Below, piece by piece: positions 38,690-50,600 of a DNA stretch of 64,000 nucleotides. The DNA lies in NCBI GenBank assembly GCA_022829145.1, contig CM040758.1:17182128-17246127 (forward strand), read 5' to 3'. The DNA comes from Albula goreensis (Eukaryota > Chordata > Actinopteri > Albuliformes > Albulidae). The position numbers and the translations under genes were made by a program. How positions within the stretch are numbered: position 1 is the first letter of the stretch; each line of letters begins with the position of its first letter. The notes under the pieces are model-generated. The model did no database searches and was not told where the DNA came from. It saw only the letters and a program-made list of their open reading frames with translations.

Positions 38690-38975
38690 AAGTTGAAAGT
38701 ATGGCCAGTCCTGCCCCCAACATAGGCTGAAAGTCCTTAGTATGATGCAAGCCAAATTATAAAGAAGTTCCTACAGGTTACATCACCACACTAACTTTCT
38801 GCATATAAATCTGCCATGGATTCGGTATTGACCATGTCATAGTCAGAACAAAGTGTGGCTGAAATGTGATAAAGAAAGTGTACATCACTCAGCACAAAAG
38901 CTGAGGAAGTGAATTCAACCTAAAGTATGCATGCCAGTATCAGTGGCAGTCTCCAAACCAAAATATTTATCTGAT
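38690..38975 (+). pseudogene. Decayed relic of the orphan family (copy 3-like)
   Basis: Nucleotide blocks align in order with copy 3: TATGGCCAGTCCTGCCCCCA (copy 3 TATGGCCAGTCTTCAGCCCG), ATAGGCTGAAAGTCCTTAG, GACCATGTCATAGTCAGAAC, GTGATAAAGAAAGTGTACAT and ATCAGTGGCAGTCTC. Stops, frame changes and a large internal deletion remove coding capacity. Confidence 0.8.
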
Positions 38976-40411
38976 GAAAATCACTTTAAAATTAACCCTA
39001 AAGCAGTAACACATGCTTTGATCCAAGCAAACTTGTACACAAACTTTTGTTTAATTTGATTCCTTGAAGCCTTCTTGCCCTACGTTTGTTCATCTGATTG
39101 TGTCCAAGGGTTGGATCAGAACTAAAACCAGATCCTTCAGAATCATGGCACCCACTATGGGGGTGGGTGATTGTAAAAGAATCATTATAGTGGGATCACA
39201 TGGTTAAAATGTGATCACACTGTACAGACAGACGGGCAAGGAAAGACAGATAAAGTTAAAAATTATCATTTCACATAAAGCAGACATTGTATATGTGTAT
39301 TTATCAGCAACCTTTATCCATTAAGGCTTTTTGCTTTCACCGGGGCAGATTAGATCATTTAATTTAAATGAGGGTACACATGTACATCTCATGAGCTAAA
39401 ACTGCATGGTGCCTCATTTGCAATTCCATATTGCTATATGCTATTAAAGTTAGAAATAGTATTATATAATAATTGTAACATTTACACACTGTTGTGTCCT
39501 GAGAGAACACCTGTTCAGAATGGCTGCAGATCATGTGATTGCTTCACTACCTCCCTGCCTGTGTTTTGAATCCCTCAAAAGGTCTCTGTCATGCCACAAT
39601 CTTCCCGTGGTGCTAAAATGTACATAATGTATGTGGGGGTGGGGGAGGGCAGCAGGGTATAGACTTAAACACCCATTTAACAGAGGTTGATACCTTTAAG
39701 AGTTTCCATGGACACAAGTATTGTTGGACTTTACCATCAACAGGGCAAACTCTCTCTTACTTCCTGTAAAAAAACATTAATCTGTGTACCTTGGCACTCC
39801 TCAGATATACACTGGAACAACGCACTGAAAAGAATGGTAAGTACTCTTATATTTGTACATTGTCTTAGCATAGGTATGCATCAAAACATGAGAGAATAAT
39901 TTATATAAACTGAGTTAAAGGCTTACTGAGTCTAAGCAATCATCAATGCAGCAATGAACGATTTGGTTGATATCTCTATTGTTGGTAACTTAAATGTAAC
40001 AGGGCTTGCATTGTTTCAGATGTGTATTAAAGAACATTGCTGATTCTTTTTTCCCTGTTGCATAAATTGCAGTTACACAATAACAGCTCTTTGTTACTGA
40101 ATTAGTTCTGATAAAACTACAAAGGCACTCATAGTGTTGCAAAAAGAAGAAAACAGAAACATAGCACATATGTCTCTGTACATAGGCTATTGGCTTACCA
40201 ATATTAAAAAGACAAAATACTCCATATATGACATTACCTGTCATGATTTTACACTCAGCGTGAAGTGCCTTTTGTCATTTTTTTTTTGTTGCAGAATTTA
40301 AAATTCTGCCACTGCACTTTTAGGTGAAGTGACATGAAAAACATAAAATCTTATTCACTCTTGCCCTCTCTTTCTTCCTCTCTTCATCTTTCTCTCTTTC
40401 TCCTTTCTCAG
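38976..40411. other. Spacer before copy 4
   Basis: No gene recognised. A pyrimidine-rich tract and acceptor (TCCTTTCTCAG, ending 40411) directly precede the exon carrying copy 4, implying an upstream non-coding exon somewhere in this stretch. Confidence 0.4.
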
Positions 40412-40536
40412 CCATCTCTTTCTGTGTGAATGCTGTGGTGATCCGAATCTACCTTTATTTGCACCTGCCCCCAGGCCTCTCTGTCCATCTCTCTCTTGCT
40501 CCACCTCTCCCTCCCATCTCTCTCCTTCCCTTCACA

Positions 40537-41172
40537 ATGGGGAATTCAGCCAGAAAACAGTATGAACTGAACACACTGAAGGATCTGCGAAACTCTGGTT
40601 ATGGGCAGCCCTCTCCAAGACATGGCCTGAAACTCCTTTTCTGGTTGGCTAATGAGGGGTTGAGTCTTGACCGCCATGACCATATAACTGCGCAGTGTGA
40701 CCCCCGCCAAGGGGACTACGGCTTCCATCACTTTGGGAACTTTGAGGTGCTACTACCTGTGCTGCCTAAGGGAAAAGGTGAAAAATACTTTGAGGTAGGA
40801 AACCTGAATCCTGAGACCTGCCCAGGTGCCCAGCACCTGCCTGATTATGTTAGAGAGGAGTATGACCGCTCGAATGTCTCTCGCGATGGCAACAAAGACC
40901 GAATCATTATCAGGCTCCTGCCCAACAATGGAATCACCAAAATCTACGTCACGGAGCACTGCGGCTGGAACAGGGACTTTGATGCCAAACGCACCTACTC
41001 TGTTAGCCAGGATCTAGTCAGGTCCATAAGGGATCCGGACCTGGAACTTACCACCTTCTTAAAGCGCACAGGGTTCTATGGAAAGGCACTGAGCCAGCGC
41101 CTCATCCCTGTGGTCATTTTCATCTTTGTGATTGTTGTCATTTGTGTTTTGCTGTGGATCTTTCTCAAGTAG
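40537..41172 (+). CDS. Orphan fish membrane protein family, copy 4
   Basis: A clean 211-aa frame starting MGNSARKQYELNTLKDLRNS. Family motifs in order: PRHGLKLLFWLANEG, GDYGFHHFGNFEVLLPVL, KYFEVGNLN, LPDYVREEYD, NKDRIIIRL, IYVTEHCGWNRDFDAKRTY. The last 25 residues are a single membrane segment (VVIFIFVIVVICVLLWIF) followed by LK, the layout of a tail-anchored protein with a cytosolic domain. It is the shortest and least decorated member and a good model for the ancestral form. An in-frame ATG at 40426 is rejected as start because the added residues have no family match. The Gly at position 2 could permit N-myristoylation, weakly supported. Poly(A) signal AATAAA at 41320-41325. Confidence 0.87.
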   Translation: MGNSARKQYELNTLKDLRNSGYGQPSPRHGLKLLFWLANEGLSLDRHDHITAQCDPRQGDYGFHHFGNFEVLLPVLPKGKGEKYFEVGNLNPETCPGAQHLPDYVREEYDRSNVSRDGNKDRIIIRLLPNNGITKIYVTEHCGWNRDFDAKRTYSVSQDLVRSIRDPDLELTTFLKRTGFYGKALSQRLIPVVIFIFVIVVICVLLWIFLK

Positions 41173-42420
41173 TAACAAAGAATGACAGGATAAAACTTGA
41201 CACCTTCACCTGCATAACTATTTTTAAGGTTGAAAACAAAATAATTTTATAATGATCTATGACATAATTGATGTCTGCAAACATTATGAAAAGGGTTATC
41301 ATGCTATTCTGAGAAAATGAATAAAATAAGAAAAGTTTGGGTCACCTGTTTCTCACTCCTGTCTCATTTGATTACAGGAAACAATAGGGTTACTTCTTGA
41401 CAAGGACAACTTTGCTGTGTTTAATCTTTGTTCGGATCAAAACTGCCCAATTTATTACTGTGCAATACACAATGGCACCACCAGATGGACCCATATAATA
41501 CTTTTGCCATGTAAGATATTTAACAAGGAGGCTTGTTAAATGTCTACACCTTCTTCCAGTCAACATTAGTGCCACATATAACTTCTATAGCGCCAAACCC
41601 ACAGAGAAATACCTGCTGGGGGAAAACTAGTTGAGGGAGGTTTGTGAGAATTTGTTTTTATTTTAGATTACAGCATTTGTATGACCTTGTTTTAGGGGTC
41701 AACACATGTTGCAGCTAGTCTGTGTATGTTGGAGGACCCAAGCTGTATTTTTATGAAACCTGGAAGTGGTCTTATTCCTTTGCCATTTTTATATGTTCAC
41801 TTTGTCCTGAACAATTGGTGATTCAGATATAAGGACCACTATGCACCTTACATGTTTAGGTTGGTTTTACAATGGTGTTCATTCATTTTTCATCTTTTGT
41901 GTCTTTCAATTCTAAATAAACCCCAAAAAAGTTTTGGGTTTGAACTATAATGTTGCTGACTCCAATTATTGACACATTTGCCACAGTGTTGTTGTCTGCC
42001 TCTGGTCTTGTTACTGATTGAAAAATTGAAGATTGAAACAGGCAGTGTTTGCAGCTGCTGTTAATGATCGATCGAATGAAACCAACTTGGTTTGAGGTTG
42101 GAGTAAAGAACCAGCTTCAAACTTAAAATTCTGCAACAAATATTTTTACATTTTAAAATCTGTTGCATTTGGATTCAACCTGCGTTCACAGTGAACCCCT
42201 TTACCTCATGATATAAATATATAAAATCAACTCAATAATCAGCTTTAGGTGTACCATGCAACTGGAAAAATGTTTACAAGAGTTGCAGAGATGGGTTCAT
42301 CATGAACAGTGAAAGGAGAAGGACGTACTGCAATTATTTGCTGTGTCAATATGTTCTCTGACTAATCATGCAGAGGTCAATCACCTATGTGGCGTGTGGC
42401 TTTCACCCCTTATATTCCCC
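41173..42420. other. Spacer between copy 4 and the ART gene
   Basis: No gene or recognised repeat. Contains AATAAA of copy 4 (41320) and another AATAAA near 41915. Confidence 0.4.
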
Positions 42421-42785
42421 CACACCATTTCCACTGATGTGAGAGAAACAGAACAACTTGAAGATTTGGAAGGTAAGAGGTAATGTCTCAGTCCACCTGT
42501 GAGGCTGACCAACTTCTGTTTGTGGTGGATTCACCTGGATTCATGCAGATCATGGAAAATGACCTTCAGACGGCACACACAAACATACTAGAATGTTACT
42601 CATTTTGTTTTGTCAGAGGCTAATTAAGAATGGATTCTATAAAGCTAACATTGACCTGATAGCTGTGGTGTCACCAAGCTGTTGTTGTGTAATTTTTCAG
42701 CTGTTGTTGGACCGATTCCTCTGGGACTTTGTGGAGTTTCTGTTGTGGTGATCTCTGTTGGCTACAGGTGAAGAGCACCATTAGG

Positions 42786-44344
42786 ATGGAACATTTGATT
42801 ACAGGGGCATTGTTCATGGCAACCATTATGAGTGGAGTCTTCACACACCAGGTGAGTTTCACTGATCTATGCATTTTACCATTGAGGATATTTTCAAAAG
42901 TGAAATTACATGCAACCACCTCCTCATTCTCACTTTACAGCTGCATATGTAGAAGCAGAAATATGTACCAATTTGCAGAGATATATCAGAGATATTACAA
43001 ATCTAAAGCTCTCCTACTTTGCAATACGGTTATGATCATTAATGTCACTCTAGCAGTACCTTGCTTATTGTGATTTTTTGGGAGTGTTGGTAGACGTGTT
43101 TCACACTAGTGAGAATACAACAACTGACAGCTGGTGTCTCTGTTAGTGTGTTGTGATGTGGAGAGTCTGGACATGGCTCCCGGCTCGGTGGATGATCAGT
43201 ACTTGTCCTGTGCGGATCGGATGATGGAGAATGTCACCTCTGCTGGAGGCATCCTGATGGATGAGCTGAACGCTGATGGCTCCTTTAGGCAAAGCTGGCT
43301 GAGCGCAGAGAAGTGTAATGTGACAGCTCCAGACCTCACCTGGTACCACAGGATGGCTCTGGCCCTCTACACAGGCCAGAACGTCACCTTCCCCTTGACT
43401 TTTGACACTGACACCGAGGCTTTGGGGCCAGATGCCTTGGTTTACAAACGCTACTTCCCTTACAAGTCTCTGCACTTCCTGCTGACCCATGCAATGCAGC
43501 TCCTGGGATCTAGGGAAGAGGAGAAATGTCGCACTGTGCATGGCTGGAGCAGAGAGGATAGGCTGCAAGCGGATATGGGCAGTGAAGTCCGGCTCGGACA
43601 CTTTTTTCTGGCCTCCACCAAATTTGTGCAAGCGTATGACCTGACCATCAGGACTTGCCATGGGATACCGGTACCACCCTCCTCCTGCCAGTCAAAGCAG
43701 GGGGTCGTCCTGATACCACCCTTCGAGAAATTCCAGGTGGTGGCAGTGAAAAAGTTAGACTGGGGGAAGAAGCACTTCTACTTGGAGTCCACTGGCACCA
43801 AAAGCAGCTTGAACTGTGCTTTTTATTCTGGGCAAGTACACCCCCACCACGCACCCAGACCCCGACATGCCCCAGTCCATGAAACACCTTTCTATAACAA
43901 TCCCAATAAAAAACCACAACATACTTAAATTATTAAAAAATTCTTCACACATATTTTACAGCATTGGCTGTGTACATAAGTCATGGAATAAAAATAAAAA
44001 AATAAAATACTGTCAGAAAATTCAAAGCATTAATAGTCAATATTTCACAACATGTGAAATCTCTGTACAGGAGGAGAACACAATTTTCAAATCTTTTAAT
44101 GGACTTGTGTAGCACTGAGGTAATGGAGACAAATTTTAACAATAGCAAACCTTCTAATGCAACAAGGTGACCCCTGTCACTGCACAGGATACTAGCCAGC
44201 AAGGTGTCCCCAACGATACTGCATGCTCTCTAACCCAGAGACCATAGAGATTGTGTGTGTAGTGTGTTTTCTTTTATGTTCAGGTCATGTGCTGTGATCT
44301 TTCTCTTGATCTACACCAATCTTTTTGATTTCCCTGCTGTCTGA
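42786..44344 (+). CDS. Mono-ADP-ribosyltransferase (ART family), probably inactive
   Basis: Ecto-ARTs transfer ADP-ribose from NAD to protein arginines at the cell surface. Three coding exons: 42786-42851 (signal peptide MEHLITGALFMATIMSGVFT), 43131-43831 and 44284-44344, giving about 275 aa. The large exon has the family hallmarks LDMAPGSVDDQYLSCADRM, FPYKSLHFLLTHAMQLL, CRTVHGW, VRLGHFFLAST and VVLIPPFEKFQV. The R and S motifs appear kept (CRTVHG; FLAST), but the E-x-E just before VLIPP is replaced by KQGV, so transferase activity is probably lost, as in some mammalian ARTs. The third exon encodes a hydrophobic tail (SCAVIFLLIYTNLF) fitting a GPI signal; the preceding intron would start GCAAGT. 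A non-coding 5' exon may end at 42472 (donor GTAAGAGG) and join at 42768. Confidence 0.85.
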
Positions 44345-45160
44345 ACACTCTATGCCACATACAAATACATTTTCAATTACATAAAATACATTTTTAAAAC
44401 TGAATCACAGTCCATGGCTACATATAGACTGCATCCCTTTATTTAATTAATTATCTGAAAATTACAGGCTATAATGATGTAGTGTATATTGAAGTGACAT
44501 GTTGTGACATAAGAAAATTGAATTTTTACAGGTATTAATTTTAAGACGATGTGTAGACTTTATCCAAATCGATTTTAGATAGTTTATTAGTATTTGAATA
44601 TGTGAGTACTAGGTAATCAAATGGTCAGGTGGTTTGTTATGGCCATTGGAGTCCTAAAGCCTAATATAATATTACCTCTGCCAGAGAGACCGATTAGTGC
44701 CTAGTGCCCCACTGTCCAGCTGTCACAACATGCCAGTGCAACTGCAGAGGCTGAAATTACAGTAGAACAACCCTCTGCAGTTTCCCCCTGTTTACACTGT
44801 AGGACTGTACAGCTGTTGTACTATAATTATAACTATAGCTGATATAATACATTTATTTCACATTTATTTAAATATTTGAATACTTTTCCTATTATAATTT
44901 GATTGTGTTCACATTGTTTGTCTCCCTCTCTCTCTCTCTCTCTCACACTCCTCCCTTCCCCTTGACCCCCCCCACCACACCCCATCCCCCTACAGGTTTT
45001 AAGAAGGGCAGTCAAAACATCCTTGGAGTTTGGAAGACACAGTCAAGTTGTTAACACATGGGCATCAACTTTTTTAATATTGTTCACAGTAACAGTTCCT
45101 GTGTGTAAACTGTAATAAAGTTACATTTAAACCCTGACCCACAGTTAGGGAACTGCTGTG
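44345..45160. other. Convergent 3' flank of ART and NLR-left genes
   Basis: Holds the 3' ends of the plus-strand ART gene and the minus-strand NLR. Includes a (CT)n run at about 44925-44944 and a C-run near 44967. On the minus strand, AATAAA (tttatt on plus) appears near 44848, 44861 and 44437. No gene. Confidence 0.45.
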
Positions 45161-46119
45161 TTAGTCAAGCTGGCACAATGACAGAGTTGTATCTTGACAA
45201 ATAGAAAAGGCTGGGTAGAGGGGCTGGGTGAAGGTTGTGTGGAAGGTGTGCAGATGGACTTGCCCTTTGGGGGTGATCTTATAGAATGCTACGGTGCCAT
45301 TCGCCCAGTCCAGATTCACTCCCACCCGGGGTGTCTCTGTCACCTTCCGCCGAGATATGTTGGTTCCTTTGTTGTCATGAAAGACTGTGAACACCTGCCG
45401 GTCACAGTGAAGGGCCCAGGATTGAGCATTCAACCCGAGAGTGGCAACGGAATTCCTGAGAATTTCTTTATAGGCCACGCCCACGTCTATGTATACGCCG
45501 TCCCACTCCACCTCCCAGTAGCAGCGGCCAGTCAGGGCCTCATTGCACAGCACCTGGGGATCGCTCTCAAACCTGAGAGAGTTGGCAGGTCTTTCCTTTT
45601 CCTCATAACCATATTTATGGTTAACTTTCGTGCCCCCATCAGAGAGAACAAGACTCCGGAAAGCTGTGCTGGAGTCCAGAGTGAGCTGGGAGCCATCTGC
45701 TCATGAAAGAGATCAATAATCCTTTTTTTAGTATTCATTATATCAGATTTATCTGACTATAATTAAAATATTTTGCATTATTTTTTTCTCTTAAATTTTT
45801 TTTTGTTACAGCTATCTATACTATATTTACACTGTTTAACTCTTACTGACATTTGCTAAAAATATGTACTTTTTACACAACTAGTATACATTACACTTTC
45901 TACAGTATATTTCTCTCCAGTGTAGCAAACTGGGTTGAACCAAGAGAAGAGAGAGGAGCAGAGAGAAAAGAGTGGGGGAGGACACAGATCATCACAGGCA
46001 ATACATGAAACATCCAGCTCATAGGTTGCATAATACTTAACTTACATTTGCGCATTCCTTGTTTGAGCCTGGACTGTCCACCATGGTCTGTACTGTAAGT
46101 ATCGTCATGAATCAGTAGC

Positions 46120-46173
<54 letters not shown>

Positions 46174-47536
46174 GCCTTTACATTATGAAAAACCAAAACA
46201 AAATCAGGTATGATAAATGATGAGACCACAGCATTCACATCCACTGTTCATACATCAGTTTCTCCAGTTTATAGTTGGGGTCCTCCAATCCAGCAGAGAG
46301 TGTTCTCACTCCTGATTCTCCTGGGTGATTGTAGCTCAGATCCAGCTCTCTCAGGTGTGAGGGGTTTGATTTCAGAGCTGAAGCCAAAGAAGCACATCCT
46401 CTCTCTGTTACTCCACAGCCTGACAGCCTGCAGACAGAAGACAAGAACTTTCCTGTCTACCAGCTGTTGGGGAATACCAGAATGCTTTGGAGATTTCTGT
46501 AAAGTCGCACCATAAATCAGGCTGAAATATTGAAAGAATGAAGAACAAGGAGCTGTCTGTTCCCCAGCAAATCATGCCTCACCCCAGCTTCTGCAGTTTG
46601 CAGCTTCGCTCCCTGAGTCCAGCACAGAGAGCTTCCACTCCAGAGTCCAGTAGGTCATTGTCTCTCAGCTCCAGCTCTCTGAGCTCTGAGTGAGGTAAAC
46701 ACAGAACTGAGGCAAGGTCTTTACAGCAGCCTGCTGTGAGGCTGCAGTCTCCTAGCCTACAGAGGAAAATAAGAGGATATTAGGCCCCCTGATATGCACA
46801 CACATACAAACACATACATAGATACATACACACACACACACACAATCACATCTGACTGTGAAATGATATCCTTTAGATCTTACCACACAGCTAACTGTAT
46901 GGACATGAGTAATGGTTCCAGTTATGGCTGACTCATAGACCCTGACACCTCAACAGCACATCAGAGAGGTGTTGACTAATTTGATTTCCCTATGAATCCC
47001 TCTTGATTTTGACGGCTGGAGCGAACCCACTGTGGTCCAAATGTTCTACACACCCCAGAGTGTGCAGTCTGCAGTGGTGACTCAGGAGGCTGCTGCACAG
47101 AAGCTTAGCGCCTTTGTCTCCCAGTTTCATGTTATATCCAAGGTCCAGCTCTCTCAGGAGGGAGGTGGGGGACTGCAAGACCAAATTCACTGGCTCACAG
47201 AGGGCTGGAGTGAGGTCACAGTACTGTAGCCTGCGGACAAGACACATGTACACTTGTCAGAGATCACCAACCGTCAACTGACAGCCATTTACACATTACA
47301 AACGACCAACTAATGGTGGACTTAACAAATGAACTTAAAGGGTAGATACTGTCTTTAACAAATGAAAAATGACAGTGAAAGGAAAAAGGCAGGGTAGAGG
47401 GGCTGGGTGAAAAGTGAAAGGTCCCCCATTCAAACTGTACCACCCTAACCCAAACCAAACCAGACAGACATCAGGAAAAAAGTACACTTGCACGGATTCG
47501 TTTACATGGAATTCATGAAATTTATTCCATATTGGA

Positions 47537-47630
<94 letters not shown>

Positions 47631-50600
47631 TTTTTTATGCATTGGTTAACGGTATTCTCCGTTCTAAGTGGGTCATGGGCATGTGTGAGAAAATTGGAGC
47701 CCCTTCATCAACCCATAATGTGTGATAAGAGTGAAAAAGCTGTTTCAAGACCCTGCTGAAAAACCAGTATTAAGCCAGGACACAAAGCCAGAATTACTCA
47801 CAAAGCCGTCTTGCTGTGCTTGACAACTGGCAGTAGTCTACGATATCCAGACTGAGTCGTGTTGTACATCCTCAAATCAAGCCTTTCCACCTGTTTCTCT
47901 GACATCAGCAGCACATAGGCCAGTGCAGAGCACTCATCTGGGGAAAGTTTTTCATTGGAGAGGCTGTTTGAATCTATGTAATGCTGGATTTCCTCCACGA
48001 GAGAATTGTCATTGAGTTCATTCAGGCAATGGAACAGGTTAATGGCCCTCTCCGGTGATGAGTTGGAGATCTTTGTCTTGATGTATCTGATTGTTTCCTT
48101 GATGCTTTGTGAGTTGCTTCCTGTCTGTGGCTGCAAGCATCCTAAACGAGCTTGACTGTCTATAGAGAGTCCCAGAAGGAAGCGAAGAAAAAGATCAAGG
48201 TGTCCACTCTTACTCTGTAAGGCCTTGTCCACAGCAGCCCTGTGCACCTCTGATAGTTTTACTGCACCATCTGAATGAACATTCCTTGACATGTCCAGAT
48301 TTAATGGATTTTCTCTATTGCTTACATACAGCAAGTGTACAGACAAAGCAGCAAGATACTCTTGAATGCTCAGGTGAACAAAGCAAAATGTTTTCTTTTC
48401 AAACAACCATGGTTCCTCGCTGAAGATGTCTGTGTACAACCCAGAGTATTCTGAAATTTTGCTGTCCTCAATACCAGCTTCTGTCAGGTCTTCCTCATAA
48501 AATATGAGATTGTTCTTCTCCAAGTGTAGAAAAGCTAACTTTCCCAGGTTAACAATGATTTCTTTGTCTGACTCCTGCAGTTTGTCAGTGTTTTTCTTAC
48601 CTCCTCTGTAGTATTTCTGGTCCTTTATACTTATTTGAATGAGCAAGAAATGTGTGTACATCTCAGTGAGAGTCTTAGGAATTTCTCCACCCTCTGATTT
48701 CTCCATAAGTCTTTCAAGAACAGTCGCTGAAATCCAGCAGAAGATCGGAATGTGACACATGATGAAGAGGCTCCTTGATGATATAATGTGTGTGATAATT
48801 CTGCTGGCCAGGGTCTGATCACTGAATCTTTTTCTGAAATACTCCTCTTTCTGTGGATCATCAAACCCACGAACCTCTGCTACCCTGTGGATACACTCAG
48901 GAGGGATCTGATTGGCTGCTGCTGGACGGGAGGTGATCCAGAGGAGAGCAGAGGGAAGCAGATTCCCCTGTATGAGGTTGGTCAGCAGCACATCCACTGA
49001 TAGAGGCTGTGTTACTTCATACCATGGCTCATTGTTATCAAAATCTAAGGGAAGCCGACATTCATCCAGGCCATCAAAGATGAGCAAAACTTTATGGCGG
49101 CTGAGATCAATCATTTTGCAGTCTTTTAGCTCTGGGTGGTAGTGCTGAATGAGCTCCAGCAGACTGAACTCTTTGGCCTTCATCAGATTCAGCTCTCGGA
49201 AAGGAAGAGGAAATATCAAATCAATTTCTTCGTTCGCTTTGCCCTCTGCCCAGTCTAGAATGAACTTCTGCACAGAGACTGTTTTTCCGATACCAGCTAT
49301 TCCTTTGGTCAGTACGGATCTGACACAGACATCTTCTCCAGGTAAGGGTTGAAATATTCTGTTGCATTCGATCCGCACCTCGTCTGTGAGTGGTTTTTTG
49401 TGTTCTGCCTCAATGTACCACACTTCATGTTCAGTATTAACATTTCCGTATCCACCCTCAGTTATGAAGACTTCAGTGAAGACTTTGGCGAGTAGGGCTG
49501 GCCGCCCCTGCTTGGCCACTCCTTCAAAAATGCGCTCATACCGTGTCTTCAGATTGGCTCTCAGCTTTCTCTGTACTGCTCTCAAAGCCTCATCTAAAAT
49601 AAGTTTACAAGCATGACTCAGTTTCTGATGCAGCAATTAAAAACATTTATGAACATACAGTACAATATTAAACCATCCACGTATGCATTTGATACATGTA
49701 GTAATTAGCTCACCTGCACCATTGAGTATAGGTTCAGGGTTTGGCTGTCTGTCTTTAGTAACCATTGGAGTCAGTCCTGCAGAGAAAGGGGGGGTCTGTT
49801 TCTCAGTAGCTACCACTGGAGGGGGTCCTACAGGGGCTGGGATGGTCAGTAAGGGCTCTCGACCTCCCCTGTGCAGCTCTGCAGAGGAAGGCAACATCAA
49901 GAGTGTGAGGCAGAGAGGCTCATAGAATAAATCTTGTACATACGTGACAAACTGAAGGTATTTCAGCCAACACAGCCCTCCATTTTAAAACCAATTGTGT
50001 GTGGTTGTCTGAGGGGACTGAATGATCTACATCCTCAGAATCCCTGCTTTGTGGCAAATGTGTTTGTCTGAAATAGCATCATATATGGTGCACACATGTC
50101 CAGACGGTAAGAGTAAAAAGTGTTTGAATTTCTGTTTTGGCATTGTCTACGATTATAACACGCAAATCATAATTTGCCTAATGTTTTCAGTAATATACTA
50201 TACTGCTCATGTAAAATGTAAAATCTTTGTCAGACATTCAAATTCTCACTGGACCCACGCATGTCTAAGAAAACATATCACATAAAATCCAGTTAAACAT
50301 GCAAACCACCTGCAACTCTTACTACAAAGGCTGCCCTCTTTTTTTATATCTCCCTGTCTTTTTCTGTCTCTCTGTCTGTCTCCAGTAATTTCAGTTAGAG
50401 ATTTATAGAACATTTATGCAAATTCAAACGCATATGTGTGCATAGTGTAAACTTGAATATATTACACAAAAAAATATTATTTGAAGACTTATGAGTTTAT
50501 TACATATGAACTCAATGTGTTCAAAAATCACCATTAGCATTCTTTTTCTCAGGCAGAGAAGACAGAGAACTTGGGAGATTACAGTAAACCAAAAAAAAAC

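Noticed and set aside
40426-40536. Upstream in-frame ATG of orphan copy 4
   Set aside because: The added 37 residues are low-complexity and unlike the family; the ATG at 40537 precedes the conserved domain at the expected distance.
43143-43661. 172-codon minus-strand frame opposite the ART exon
   Set aside because: The plus strand has clear ART motifs, a signal-peptide exon and matching splice phases; the minus frame has no recognisable motif.
47532-47759. Cys-Val rich frames
   Set aside because: Produced by the (GT)n microsatellite.
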